A stretch of DNA of 64,000 nt, taken from positions 112,000-175,999 of the forward strand of contig NMRB01001411.1 of NCBI GenBank assembly GCA_002633025.1, in the 5' to 3' direction. Position numbers and translations under genes: made by a program. Origin of the DNA: Notospermus geniculatus. Its lineage: Eukaryota; Nemertea; Pilidiophora; Heteronemertea; Lineidae. Position 1 is the first letter of the stretch; the number at the start of each line of letters is the position of its first letter. Positions 29,901-35,345 of the stretch are shown here, in pieces. The notes under the pieces are model-generated. The model saw only the letters and a program-made list of their open reading frames with translations, was not told where the DNA came from and made no database searches.

Positions 29901-31224
29901 CATACACCTGTGATTCAAGTTTGATATCTTTGATATTTTCCAATATGTCAAATTTCGATATTTTCACCACTCTCGTGATATCCAGCATCTGAATTCAGCG
30001 AAAACATATCAGACCAGAGGAGTGCATATCTAGGACTGACTTCAAATACTTTTGATATAGATATTGGAATGCCGAAGTGACAAATTTTGCTGAATTCCCT
30101 CTGTTCGAATATTAATTCACACCACTGTATTTGTATTGATTATTAAGAAGTAAGCCGTTGTTTGAACTGTAAACCACTTCAGTGTCAGAAAAAAAATGTC
30201 TCAAATCTTCTGCTTGCCAATTTATAATGCATTTATGCTGATTTGTCTGTCAATAATTTCCTCTTCAGATGACGCAGGGTGAACTGAAATTTGCCCTCCA
30301 AGTTGAAATGGTGCTGAACAAAATCCCACAACCAGAGTATCGGCAGTTGAACGTCGAGGCCATGATGGTGCTGACTATGTTGGTTGAGAACGACAGTGGG
30401 AGAGTCAACCTCAACTACGTTATACACGTTGATAAGCTGGTCTGGGAGGCTAACATGCTGTTTCTGAAGGAACAGGTGCGTTATGAGAGATAGAAACGCA
30501 TTCCGAGCTCCTGTTGGTTTTCGTCAGTCGTATAGCTAACTTCTCACAAACGTTTTTGGGTCAGAGTATGGCGATGAGTCTGACGGAACAGCAGGATGTG
30601 CCCTGGATGATAGGAAATGGAAGACCTATTTTCAAAAAGGATTCCACTTGTCTTGTCGTGTTATACAGTATTTATAGCTCAGCTGACTAAAGGGTGATTC
30701 ATTGGCGCACAGATCTGGTTGTCCTTTTTCAGTCTGTTTGCCCCTAGTTTTCCGGATACGACAACACAAAAGTCAGTTTTATCGATTTTTACGGACCTGA
30801 TTCGGACAAAGTCTGTGTGCCAGTGAACCCCGCTTAAATCAGCTACCGTATTGAGCTTGTACAATGAAGTGACACGTCTGTGTGTGTGTGTGTTAAACTC
30901 GCATGTTTTGTAACCGCTGCAACTAACGGCCCTCTTCTTTGGTGGAGATGTTCCCTTTGGATTACCATGACTTTGTTCGTATCTTTCCAGGTTCGTTTCA
31001 AGGGGGATGCGATGCTGTGTTGTGCCAAGTTGCTGGCCTCTGGAGCCTCGCTCAAACGAAGCAGTCATTCCTCGTGTGGCGGCAGCGCGGGAATATGTCA
31101 ACATTTCTACGACAGTGCTCCGAGTGGTCGATACGGGACTATGACATATCTGTTTCGTGCGATAGCTCAACATCTGCATTTTCCTGTTCAGGATGGTGAT
31201 AGTCTTGACTGTGTTCTGAGTTGA
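2836..31224 (+). CDS. PHKA: Phosphorylase kinase regulatory alpha subunit (PHKA-type), multi-exon, 5' partial
   Basis: This gene encodes the large regulatory alpha subunit of phosphorylase b kinase, the Ca2+/cAMP-controlled hexadecameric enzyme that phosphorylates glycogen phosphorylase in the cytosol. Joined exons give about 1,260 residues plus stop, against about 1,220-1,240 for vertebrate PHKA with its first exon. Seen landmarks are TGLLPA and WVRDN near the start, the [18 protein letters not shown] segment, [76 protein letters not shown] and [14 protein letters not shown]. The family has an N-terminal glucoamylase-like (GH15-like) domain and C-terminal calcineurin-B-like regions. [20 protein letters not shown] and the C-terminal CaaX box point to alpha rather than beta. 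Exon 1 is not present, so the start lies upstream of the window. Exons 12A and 12B are alternatives. Family assignment is very secure; exons 16, 22-24 are less certain. Confidence 0.96.
3247..3546 (+). CDS. PHKA: PHKA coding exon 3
   Basis: The acceptor is attccag and the donor gtaagt. Phase is 0 to 0, 100 codons. It runs from [10 protein letters not shown] through [23 protein letters not shown] and [15 protein letters not shown], all hallmark PHKA sequence in the glucoamylase-like domain. Confidence 0.96.
3574..3768. mobile_element. TGTGA-ended MITE in PHKA intron 3
   Basis: A 195-bp element with inverted ends TGTGAGCCGCTCTGGCAAAC, starting 28 nt after exon 3. Its interior (gaactaagatgacaccagga; tctcaacctgccaagg) matches the elements at 13281 and 20099, but its outer ends differ from their TGTGACCCTCC ends. 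Confidence 0.8.
3964..4080. mobile_element. Fold-back element with GGCCGTATTTTAGAACG end
   Basis: Two ~50-bp arms form a near-perfect hairpin. The end sequence matches that of the element at 15137 and belongs to the GGGCC(C)RTAT fold-back group. Confidence 0.8.
4226..4306 (+). CDS. PHKA: PHKA coding exon 4
   Basis: The acceptor is gataacag and the donor gtgagt. Phase is 0 to 0, 27 codons. It encodes [14 protein letters not shown] and [11 protein letters not shown], matching the family's WERGDKTN and ELNASSVGMAK motifs. Confidence 0.96.
4364..4772. mobile_element. TIR element carrying a TATA-like box and small ORF
   Basis: Terminal inverted repeats (tggtttcgtgtttttaacac and its complement) flank 409 bp in PHKA intron 4. 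Inside, a TATA-like ggataaata at about 4577 lies about 45 nt upstream of ATG 4624, which opens a 38-codon frame to 4740. No family was recognised for the small protein. Confidence 0.7.
4882..5022 (+). CDS. PHKA: PHKA coding exon 5
   Basis: The acceptor is ttttag. Phase is 0 to 0, 47 codons, [13 protein letters not shown] through VIHVLADE to SSSK. The donor is gtacgt, and its sixth base is the first base of a TTAA site where a mobile element begins (see 5028-5696). Confidence 0.95.
5028..5696. mobile_element. TTAA-flanked (piggyBac-like) non-autonomous element
   Basis: The element is bounded by TTAA on both sides with inverted ends TTAAAGGAACATTA and TTAAAGGGACATTA (reverse strand). It begins inside the exon 5 donor. 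Subterminal symmetry continues (agctacgtcat / atgacgtagc). No transposase is present. Confidence 0.78.
5791..6000. mobile_element. 210-bp fold-back element
   Basis: The arms start aaaggggctgttaattttcg and end in the complement. Nearly the entire length is symmetrical. It lies 100 bp before PHKA exon 6. Confidence 0.82.
6101..6205 (+). CDS. PHKA: PHKA coding exon 6
   Basis: The acceptor has a strong T-rich tract ending ttccag and the donor is gtatgt. Phase is 0 to 0, 35 codons. It encodes [10 protein letters not shown] and ends IIDKLR, both conserved in PHKA. Confidence 0.96.
6233..6575. mobile_element. TGTGACC-ended MITE in PHKA intron 6
   Basis: It has inverted ends TGTGACCCTCCRCCACAAAACC, with an internal duplicated TGTGACCCTCCACCACAAAACC at about 6370, so one MITE may be nested in another. 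It starts 28 nt after the exon 6 donor. Confidence 0.8.
6907..7083 (+). CDS. PHKA: PHKA coding exon 7
   Basis: The acceptor is ttgctag and the donor gtaaga. Phase is 0 to 0, 59 codons. [31 protein letters not shown] and IECEWPVF are near-identical to vertebrate PHKA in the glucoamylase-like domain. Confidence 0.97.
7677..8038. repeat. Interspersed repeat atggtccctacat, copy 1
   Basis: The start shows a hairpin (tggtccctacat / atgtagggacca) followed by cttgatatcactgggtaggt. The end carries gatgtagggaccatcaaatt. A single N at 7888 marks a join inside it. Other copies begin at 38613 and 46209. Confidence 0.8.
8070..8273 (+). CDS. PHKA: PHKA coding exon 8
   Basis: The acceptor is tgtccag and the donor gtaagt. 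Phase is 0 to 0, 68 codons. It encodes [16 protein letters not shown] and [15 protein letters not shown], the latter a highly conserved block. An open frame runs past the donor into the intron but loses similarity there. Confidence 0.96.
8563..8641 (+). CDS. PHKA: PHKA coding exon 9
   Basis: The acceptor is gaccccag and the donor gtaagg. Phase is 0 to 1. It encodes [14 protein letters not shown] and PKPDLVVQ. The last base is the first base of the codon finished by exon 10. Confidence 0.94.
8786..8978 (+). mobile_element. Probable tRNA-derived SINE
   Basis: An A-box-like gccgagtggtta and a B-box-like gagtttgaatcc are spaced about 40 nt apart, followed by a non-tRNA body. The cloverleaf is not complete, so it is read as a SINE rather than a tRNA gene. 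A TA-flanked MITE follows directly. Confidence 0.6.
8982..9159. mobile_element. TA-flanked MITE, CAGTGGAACCTC ends (Tigger/pogo-like)
   Basis: A 178-bp element with inverted ends CAGTGGAACCTC, flanked by TA on both sides. These ends are typical of Tc1/mariner-superfamily Tigger-type elements. Confidence 0.82.
9310..9444 (+). CDS. PHKA: PHKA coding exon 10
   Basis: The acceptor is tttcacag and the donor gtaagt. Phase is 1 to 1. It encodes [13 protein letters not shown] and [17 protein letters not shown], matching the family's PIRVQPARILSHIY segment. Confidence 0.94.
9513..9655. mobile_element. Fold-back element, tatgcaccaacgaagatta type
   Basis: Inverted arms (gtatgcaccaacgaagatta and complement; ttgagccac) surround a short loop in PHKA intron 10. 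A sister copy is at 32279-32428. Confidence 0.78.
9880..9989 (+). CDS. PHKA: PHKA coding exon 11
   Basis: The acceptor is atttttcag and the donor gtaggt. Phase is 1 to 0. It encodes [20 protein letters not shown] then [16 protein letters not shown]. Its phase-0 end must join either exon 12A or exon 12B. Confidence 0.93.
10034..10260. mobile_element. TA-flanked MITE, CTGTAAAGCAGGAAAATTTC ends
   Basis: A 227-bp element bounded by TA dinucleotides with inverted ends ctgtaaagca and tgctttacag and repeated tcgcgaa words. It starts 44 nt after exon 11. Confidence 0.82.
11117..11261 (+). CDS. PHKA: PHKA exon 12A, first of a duplicated mutually exclusive pair
   Basis: The acceptor has a T-rich tract ending ttcttcag and the donor is gtgtgt. 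Phase is 0 to 1, 145 nt. It encodes [19 protein letters not shown] onward to [14 protein letters not shown] and joins exon 13 in frame. The sequence corresponds to the vertebrate FIDQQQFYLALD / GQPTITFPI segment. Compared without gaps over its 48 residues to exon 12B, 17 are identical, including F1, D3, Y8, L9, D12, W31, GRPT and PVM. Confidence 0.92.
12311..12490. mobile_element. MITE with CAGGGGCGGATCCAG ends
   Basis: Inverted ends (aggggcggatccag and cttggatccgcgcct) enclose about 180 bp in the intron between exons 12A and 12B. The ends resemble hAT-type CAGGG termini. A cctcc direct repeat flanks it imperfectly. Confidence 0.65.
12921..13080 (+). CDS. PHKA: PHKA exon 12B, second of a duplicated mutually exclusive pair
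   Basis: The acceptor is cctcccccag and the donor gtgagt. Phase is 0 to 1, 160 nt. It encodes [12 protein letters not shown] then [18 protein letters not shown] and ends INWDDD. It has no stop and the same phases as 12A, and joins exon 13 in frame. Its tail is five residues longer and acidic. Using both 12A and 12B, or neither, breaks the downstream frame, so the pair should be alternatives. Confidence 0.9.
13281..13470. mobile_element. TGTGACC-ended MITE in intron after exon 12B
   Basis: A 190-bp element with inverted ends TGTGACCCTCC and GGAGGGTCACA, and interior shared with those at 3574 and 20099. Confidence 0.85.
14047..14056 (+). promoter_or_regulatory. TATA-like box in PHKA intron (speculative)
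   Basis: The word ctataaaagg is a good TATA box match in otherwise unremarkable intron sequence between exons 12B and 13. No first exon is evident downstream. It is recorded only because the surrounding 1.2 kb holds nothing else. Confidence 0.2.
14683..14758 (+). CDS. PHKA: PHKA coding exon 13
   Basis: The acceptor is cccctcctag and the donor gtaacg. Phase is 1 to 2. It encodes [20 protein letters not shown] then YINGTR, matching the family's segment ending GYFGGARV. Confidence 0.92.
14966..15051 (+). CDS. PHKA: PHKA coding exon 14
   Basis: The acceptor is ctgttccag and the donor gtgagt. Phase is 2 to 1. It encodes [20 protein letters not shown] and PQPGTEA, matching [20 protein letters not shown] of vertebrates. 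Confidence 0.94.
15137..15255. mobile_element. Fold-back element with GGCCCGTATTTTAGAATG ends
   Basis: Two ~50-bp arms form a hairpin in PHKA intron 14. The ends match those at 3964. Confidence 0.85.
15684..15866 (+). CDS. PHKA: PHKA coding exon 15, basic serine-rich
   Basis: The acceptor has a long TC tract ending ccttcag and the donor is gtatgt. Phase is 1 to 1, 183 nt, so it could be skipped in frame. It encodes [10 protein letters not shown] followed by [18 protein letters not shown] and [18 protein letters not shown] and RTKS resemble basophilic kinase sites. It is less conserved than the flanking exons. Confidence 0.85.
15914..16325. mobile_element. hAT-like non-autonomous element
   Basis: Perfect 12-bp ends cagggtgtctac / gtagacaccctg enclose about 410 bp rich in gtcttaaaaagtc. 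The sequence ctgtcttc occurs just before the left end and at 16323-16330 on the right, consistent with a 5-8 bp target duplication of hAT type. Confidence 0.75.
16625..16789 (+). repeat. Two copies of a CTGA-hairpin-GAAA motif
   Basis: At 16625-16656 and 16758-16789 the order is CCTGA, a few purines, a 6-bp stem GACCCC/GGGGTC with a 4-base loop, then GAAAATT. A third copy is at 6684-6715. It resembles the core of hammerhead ribozymes but has one extra base before the stem. Confidence 0.55.
17074..17238 (+). CDS. PHKA: PHKA coding exon 16 (variable linker)
   Basis: The acceptor tattatgcag is weak in pyrimidines and the donor is gtaagc. Phase is 1 to 1, 55 codons: [19 protein letters not shown] and [18 protein letters not shown]. 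The phases fit exons 15 and 17 exactly and the frame is open. Sequence similarity to vertebrate PHKA is low here, so support is mainly structural. Confidence 0.7.
18001..18416. repeat. Long fold-back in PHKA intron 16
   Basis: The left arm (actaatcaaacaccatcttg, ggtcactcc) recurs as its complement at the right (caagatgatcaaacactaat). The interior arms are diverged. No ORF. Confidence 0.65.
19108..19309 (+). CDS. PHKA: PHKA coding exon 17
   Basis: The acceptor is acttctag and the donor gtgagt. Phase is 1 to 2. It starts [17 protein letters not shown] and ends [25 protein letters not shown], matching the family's LKETSSLQEQADILYMLY. Confidence 0.93.
19420..19767. mobile_element. hAT-like non-autonomous element
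   Basis: Ends cagggttcgtac / gtgtacgaactctg enclose repeats of ccttgaaa and cctggaattt. A gtcttgt word flanks both sides, giving a 6-8 bp target duplication. Confidence 0.7.
19945..20023 (+). CDS. PHKA: PHKA coding exon 18
   Basis: The acceptor is gatttcag and the donor gtgagg. Phase is 2 to 0. It encodes [10 protein letters not shown] and [12 protein letters not shown], which parallels GPDWNTELYN and TVRELLTELYGK. Confidence 0.93.
20099..20812. mobile_element. TGTGACC-ended MITE interrupted by a nested insertion
   Basis: The MITE's left part spans 20099-20290 and its right end ggagggtcaca lies at 20802-20812. The word ctgtggag is present at 20283-20290 and again at 20798-20805, on both sides of the inserted element. 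Confidence 0.78.
20291..20797. mobile_element. Nested hAT-like element
   Basis: About 507 bp starting caggtttgtag, with repeated ccttgaaaagtcc words like the element at 19420, inserted into the MITE with an 8-bp duplication ctgtggag. Confidence 0.7.
20933..21169 (+). CDS. PHKA: PHKA coding exon 19
   Basis: The acceptor is tttttttag-like and the donor gtaggc. Phase is 0 to 0, 79 codons. It encodes [39 protein letters not shown] and ends TAMFTQ. It is very close to vertebrate PHKA. Confidence 0.96.
21201..21356. repeat. 39-bp minisatellite, 4 copies
   Basis: Four copies of a 39-bp unit starting gtctctgtttccatcttctc begin 31 nt after PHKA exon 19. The unit length is a multiple of three, which creates open frames without coding meaning. 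Confidence 0.92.
21434..21563 (+). CDS. PHKA: PHKA coding exon 20
   Basis: The acceptor is cttttgcag and the donor gtatgt. Phase is 0 to 1. It encodes [20 protein letters not shown] and [20 protein letters not shown], conserved throughout the family. Confidence 0.96.
21767..21865 (+). CDS. PHKA: PHKA coding exon 21
   Basis: The acceptor is tgttcag and the donor gtaggt. Phase is 1 to 1. It encodes [20 protein letters not shown] then [22 protein letters not shown] is a PHKA signature. Confidence 0.96.
21959..22265. mobile_element. TGACCC-ended MITE expanded by an internal minisatellite
   Basis: The ends are tgacccgtcactgcaaaacc and ttttgctgtgaggggtca. Inside, a 72-bp segment starting ctgaagttggcaagttgaga is repeated three times (22000-22215). 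Confidence 0.82.
22996..23099 (+). CDS. PHKA: PHKA coding exon 22 (phosphorylation-site linker)
   Basis: The acceptor is cttgttag. I place the end before gttgtt, a weak donor, giving phase 1 to 0. It encodes [20 protein letters not shown] then [22 protein letters not shown] parallels vertebrate AISIHEIG and the LKEDLKK tail parallels LKSEIKQ. An alternative, longer end at 23238 (donor gtaaat, phase 1) would pair with the alternative acceptor of exon 23 at 25696. Confidence 0.72.
24278..24981. mobile_element. TTAA-flanked (piggyBac-like) element with nested palindromes
   Basis: Bounded by TTAA with ends TTAAGGCGCGTTCACA on both strands. Inner inverted repeats (aggccggtctagcaag near 24320; gcgaatggctcgc near 24535 and its complement near 24905) suggest nesting or serial duplication. 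Several ORFs inside are shadows of these arms. Confidence 0.78.
25135..25471. repeat. Inverted repeat in PHKA intron 22
   Basis: Outer arms caccactagcataggt and acctgcgctagtggtg are complementary. The interior symmetry is weak. Confidence 0.45.
25710..25772 (+). CDS. PHKA: PHKA coding exon 23
   Basis: The acceptor is ggcaaccag and the donor gtgagt. Phase is 0 to 0, 21 codons: [20 protein letters not shown] plus S. RKRRES is a strong basophilic kinase consensus. An alternative acceptor at 25696 (phase 1) would add EFGNQ. Placement rests on frame, splice signals and the RR-x-S region expected here in PHKA. Confidence 0.68.
26682..26920. mobile_element. Nested fold-back elements with GGGCCCAT ends
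   Basis: The outer arms (cagggcccatcttcataa; ttatgaatatgggccctg) enclose a second hairpin at 26770-26885 (gggccgtatgcttgtgtcgg and complement). One element of the GGGCC group has apparently inserted in another. Confidence 0.8.
27103..27141 (+). CDS. PHKA: Candidate PHKA 39-nt cassette exon 24
   Basis: A 39-nt open segment is flanked by acceptor caatcatag and an excellent donor gtaagt, phase 0 to 0. It encodes [13 protein letters not shown]. It fits between exons 23 and 25 without disturbing the frame, and its helical character resembles the MQLKSEIKQV segment of vertebrates. It may be a cassette exon or a chance match. Confidence 0.42.
28343..28440. repeat. Repeat containing gacaggtcggcgctgcgagc
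   Basis: The word cgacaggtcggcgctg occurs here and, as its complement, at about 18568-18585 and 33484-33502, marking a dispersed repeat family with no coding content. Confidence 0.6.
28816..29004 (+). CDS. PHKA: PHKA coding exon 25
   Basis: The acceptor is ccattttag and the donor gtacgt. Phase is 0 to 0, 63 codons. A proline-rich lead ([17 protein letters not shown]) is followed by the family signature [20 protein letters not shown] and [10 protein letters not shown]. Confidence 0.95.
29244..29297 (+). CDS. PHKA: PHKA coding exon 26
   Basis: The acceptor is gttttccag and the donor gtaagc. Phase is 0 to 0, 18 codons, [18 protein letters not shown], aligning with CHGLSVEGFVLPSSTTRE. Confidence 0.95.
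29598..30127. mobile_element. 530-bp TA-flanked fold-back (Tc1/mariner-like ends)
   Basis: Ends CAGTGGTGTGAATTAATATT on both strands are flanked by TA. The arms stay complementary for about 170 bp each. No transposase. Confidence 0.85.
30269..30475 (+). CDS. PHKA: PHKA coding exon 27
   Basis: The acceptor is cctcttcag and the donor gtgcgt. Phase is 0 to 0, 69 codons. It encodes [39 protein letters not shown] and ends LFLKEQ. Confidence 0.96.
30991..31224 (+). CDS. PHKA: PHKA terminal coding exon 28 with CaaX-type C-terminus
   Basis: The acceptor is atctttccag. Phase 0, 77 codons and TGA at 31222-31224. It encodes [20 protein letters not shown] and ends DSLDCVLS. The last four residues, CVLS, fit a CaaX farnesylation signal, as vertebrate alpha subunits (CAMQ-type ends) are prenylated. 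No AATAAA was found in the following 1.7 kb, so the 3' end is not placed. Confidence 0.95.
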   Translation, partial: VRFKGDAMLCCAKLLASGASLKRSSHSSCGGSAGICQHFYDSAPSGRYGTMTYLFRAIAQHLHFPVQDGDSLDCVLS

Positions 31225-31802
31225 TCATGTTGTTTCCCAAGTTCTGTGAACTGTGCTGGGTCAACATGGTCAAGGAGTAAACAATAATGAAATTTGAGAT
31301 ACAGCTGAGTAAAAAGATTTTGCAACACCAAAAACTTGCTTCAGTCAAGTTTCGTAACACCTTTGTACCGGTAATGTTTTGTTTTCCTGTGCTTTTGGAG
31401 TTGTTTTTTGCAGATAATCTTTACCCAATACCAAAATGTATCTCGCTCATGCTGCATTCTCCTGCATGCTAATACAAAACTTTTGTTTACACCTTCAAAT
31501 AGTATTTATGCGCGAACAAATTCTGCAACTTTTACAATTCCAGCTTAAATCCACTCCATTTTCAAACTGTAAAATATTTGTGTACTAATTTATGGTGCTT
31601 TGTAGTCAAAATGTACTTTGTAAATATATTTGGAGTTGATTGATTTTGATGGCAATGTCACTGGAAGAAGGTAATACTGTTCAACTGAATCTTTGTCTAT
31701 CTTCAGTTAACTCTTTGTAAAAGCAAAGTGATGGCATCTGTCATGGAGGAACTGAGAAGTACATGTAGGATGACAAACCTGCATGTCACACTTTAGACGC
31801 CT

Positions 31803-32136
31803 TTAACCCGTTAACTGGGTAGGACGACGTAATATAACGTCCTTCAGAATATCCGCCTTAATTGCGTAGGGCGTACTATTACGTCCTATAAATTATACCC
31901 ATAATTAATTTTCTGCAACACTACGGCACCTGGGGAATCCCTGGGGGAATCCCCCAGGATCATAGTATGGGTAGGTCGAGCTCAGAGACGGCTCATCGCA
32001 TTGCGTAGGACGTTATATTACGTCCTGAAACTTTTGTGCAACAAAATCTCTGCAACACACAAAATGACAAAAAATGACGTTTTTTACACAATGGGGAGCA
32101 AATTAAGAAAAAAAAATTACACGGTTAACGGGTTAA
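31803..32136. mobile_element. TTAA-flanked element, TTAACCCGTTAAC ends
   Basis: Inverted ends ttaacccgttaac / gttaacgggttaa enclose 334 bp with repeated ggacgtaatataacgtcc-type words. It lies in the PHKA-NUP58 intergenic region. Confidence 0.75.
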
Positions 32137-32278
32137 GATCGGTGATCGAACAAAATCCATCTGTTTTAAGATGACATCGGTGCCCTTTAGTGCATTTTTT
32201 ATGGATTTTCATAAATATTTTCTTGGTGACGTTCAGTAGTAAACGCATGTAGCTCATGTACAAGACTGTTGTCATTAA

Positions 32279-32428
32279 GGCCCGTATGCACCAAAGAAGA
32301 TTATCTTGAACTCAGGTTGAGCCACAGCTTTTCAGTTGTTCATGTTTGCCAGGGCACGATGTGACAATGGAAAAGTTGTGGCTCAAACTGAGTTCAAGAT
32401 AATCTTCGTTGGTGCATACAGGCCTAAG
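32279..32428. mobile_element. Fold-back element, gtatgcaccaaagaagatta type
   Basis: A hairpin with arms of about 65 bp; sister of 9513-9655. Its ends ggcccgtatgcacc link it to the GGGCC group. Confidence 0.82.
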
Positions 32429-32468
32429 GGTTTATAAAAACATCTTATTTCCTTTGCTGTAAGTGATC

Positions 32469-32579
32469 AGGGGTCGTATGCATAAAACATCTTAAAGTGT
32501 AAAATTTCCCTTAATCTATTGTTCCAAACAAAAGATAAAGGAAATTTTACACTTTGGATGTTTTATGCATACGGGCCCA
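32469..32579. mobile_element. Fold-back element, gtatgcataaaacatctta type
   Basis: The arms cgtatgcataaaacatctta and their complement form a hairpin ending atacgggccc. Confidence 0.82.
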
Positions 32580-32629
32580 GGTTTTTGCTGTCCGAGTTGC
32601 CCTGTCTGTCACATTATAGTATGTTTGAG

Positions 32630-32935
32630 TCATCTGGAGCTCGATGGGCGGACCTTCGGTTGTCAGGCAGACCTTGGTATTGTTGGTGAAGTCTGGCTAT
32701 TGGCATGCGTTTTATTGACAGGACACTTCCAGCCAATCCCATGCCTGTGCCTGTGTTCAATTTCAAATCAAGGCCTAGTTGTAAGTTCAATTTCAAACCA
32801 AGGTCAGCTGGTTAGAAAATAATGTGCGTTGGACCGTTTAGAGTAAACCCTAAGTTCATTGTGGTCTAGTTACTAAGGGTTTGATTGACATACGCCCATC
32901 GAGCTCCAGATGACTTAAACATACTATAGTATCTG
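32630..32935. repeat. Inverted repeat containing agctcgatgggcg
   Basis: The left arm starts agtatgtttgagtcatctgg at 32620 and its complement ends at about 32931 (ccagatgacttaaacatact). It contains two copies of caaggyctagttgtaagttc-like sequence. No ORF of note. Confidence 0.6.
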
Positions 32936-33589
32936 TAGGTGACAGGCCGTCTGTCATGGCTCACGAGTGATGTTAACAAAAGGTATAATGTGATATAGTG
33001 TAGGATAGTCATGTAAATATTTGGCCAAATCTTAAATTCTTGTGTAAAGTGATGGTTTAGAATGCTTACAATGAGTTTACCGGTAAATCAGTGGAAACTG
33101 GACAGTATGGAGGCGGGCTTTGAAAGCTTCTCAACGGCTTCTACCGTACGTGAGTTTGCTCTGCACGACAACAGCTTGAGAACATGCTATGTACTGGGGT
33201 ACTGAAGGTAGAAATGCTCTACAGTTCGTAACCTCCATCTAGTTCATTGAAAGTGTATGTCGTATGAGTGTAAAGGGGGGTTTACACGGTTCAACATGTT
33301 GAATGCTGTTGAAACGTCAAAAGTGTTGAACGTTGTTGAAAGCTGTTTAACCGTCTAAACCCCCTTTCAACACGTTTCAACAGGTCTTTCAACAGCGTTC
33401 AACAAGTTTCAAAAATAGGACGTCGCAAAGTGGCGACATGGCGTTGCTTTGATGTGTTTTTTACGTCTTTGGTACAGTTGCTCACAGCGCCGACCTGTCG
33501 AGATGAAAAGTAACGCGGGTTCCCTATTGACTTTGAATTGTATTGCCACAAAACCATGTACATTTAGTTGACTGTAATTTAGAACGTTT

Positions 33590-34350
33590 TCCCACAAGGT
33601 TTTCCTTTTCCGGGGCCTTCAAAGCACCTATCTACCGGGGAGTTTTCTCACGGAAGTTAGCTCGCAATAGGCAATTCACCAAAGTTTGTTTCCCTACTTT
33701 TTACACTGCAACCAACGATGCAAGCAGCCTGCTCATAGTTGAGTTCCCACTGGCAGAAAGGCAACTTGTGCCAAAAAACTCTCCCTTAAGACGACTATCC
33801 ACGTGAGAGTTTTCTCGCAGAAGTTGGCTCACAATGGGCAATTATTCACCATTGTTTGTTTCCTATGATAATAAGCAAAGAGTCAATCTCCAGAATTCAC
33901 GAATTTTCGACCCCAACCGGGGTCTTTTTCAAGTGGAACTTTACAATCTGAAACCCTAGAGTCTCTAGAGCTCTCTAGAGTCTCTAGAAACTTTCTAGAG
34001 TTTCAGATTGTAAAGTTCCACTTGAAAAAGACCCCGGTTGGGGTCGAAAATTCGTGAATTCTGGAGATTGACTTTTTGCTTATTATCATTTTGTGTGTCA
34101 ATTTTGTGCTATTCTGTATCTTGGTTTGTTTCCTATGAAATAGAAATCGAGTTTCTAAGGTGAAAGACATTGCTTCCTACCAGAATCGAACCCACGGACC
34201 CTCGCATTGTTTGTTTCTCGCATTGTTTGACCCTCGCATTGTTTGTTTCCTCACGGCTGAGACCAATGACACAAACAACTGCTCACAGTCGAGTTGCCCA
34301 TTGAGAGCTAACTCGCGCTAGAGAACTCTCCCATGGATAGGCACCTTTAG
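33590..34350. repeat. Cluster of acggaagttagctcgcaata-type repeats
   Basis: Related segments at 33640, 33800 and, inverted, 34240-34345 share gttttctcgcagaagttggc / tgggcaatt words. The same family forms the fold-back at 41947-42123 inside NUP58. Confidence 0.65.
33868..34087. repeat. 220-bp near-perfect palindrome
   Basis: Arms of about 95 bp flank a tctagag-rich centre. Each arm contains the GACCCC-GGTT-GGGGTC-GAAAATT motif, so the motif occurs once on each strand. Confidence 0.88.
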
Positions 34351-34688
34351 AGGTGCCTTTGGCTTTATGTACTATGTCATCTTGGTGTCTACCAGAGATA
34401 ATTATTTATTGTTGAAGTTAATTTCCATTTTTGCTTTTTATACATGGATTGTTTTGGTTTAAAGGTGAGTTAAAAACGAATTTTGTGCTTAAATTCGTAC
34501 TAGTGCAGCTGTTTTTATGTTTGTCAAATCTAATACTTTAATATAAATGCGATTTCCTCTATATTTTTTGTTTGTTAGTTTGTGAGAATGGACTATAATG
34601 ATGTGGGTTAGGTGAAGATTTACGTGATGTTTTACGATAACCAGTGGTGTATTGAGTAAAAATGAAGAAGCAGCTAGCTACCTCACTG

Positions 34689-34993
34689 TTAAAGGCGCTC
34701 TAGTTCGAATTGTAAACATTACGGTTTGTTTATTTACTTGGTTGATTATAATAGTTATTTTCCTGCGGACAGGTGGCAGCACCGTGTATACCAAAACATT
34801 AATGTTTTCTATTTTTATATCTATCTTGATAAATATTCTTGTAACTGAAATATATTTATGATTTTACGCTCAAAAACAAACAAAAAGTTGTGAAAGGCGA
34901 GATTTAATTCAATTTTATCCGATTTATTAGTACCAGAAGTTGACAATAGGTGGCACACCGTAATGTTTACAATTCGAACTAGAGCGCCTTTAA
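34689..34993. mobile_element. TTAA-flanked (piggyBac-like) element
   Basis: Ends TTAAAGGCGCTCTAGTTCGA on both strands with TTAA on each side and arms of about 37 bp. The interior is AT-rich and non-coding. Confidence 0.82.
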
Positions 34994-35275
34994 ATGTCAC
35001 AAAAACAAAATGGCGGCGATCGAGAGAGGTTTATCTGACAACAAACATGACAAGTTTCACATCAATAGCCCCAGTGGTTATGAAATGTGCCCTGCTAACA
35101 GACGATGACGGACGCTGCACCATCGTAATAGCTCACCCTGGTGAGCTAAAAAGCAACATTAATGTTGCAACCATCCGGAAAATTCTAGAAGAATCGGCCA
35201 TTTTTTCCAATGCGGGCAGATGTGCATCTCGCTCAGACCCACATTACCTGTCTCATACGTCTGTACTTGTAGGGG

Positions 35276-35345
35276 GAGGGGGAGGTTCTTGGGGACCCTA
35301 GGGCTTACTACATTTAGTGTGTAGTAAGCCCTAGTCCCGAAGAAC
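35276..35345. repeat. Short palindrome around tagggcttactaca
   Basis: The arms ggttcttggggaccctaggg and the complementary ccctagtcccgaagaacc flank a short loop. Confidence 0.7.

Noticed and set aside
30679-31179. 166-codon minus-strand ORF
   Set aside because: Antisense shadow of the PHKA terminal exon.
2836-31224. Assignment as the beta subunit (PHKB)
   Set aside because: [20 protein letters not shown] and GLPPEPRE motifs and the overall match favour alpha.
34170-34205. Minus-strand tRNA-like sequence (gggttcgattctggt)
   Set aside because: Only a B-box-like word; no A box or stems found.
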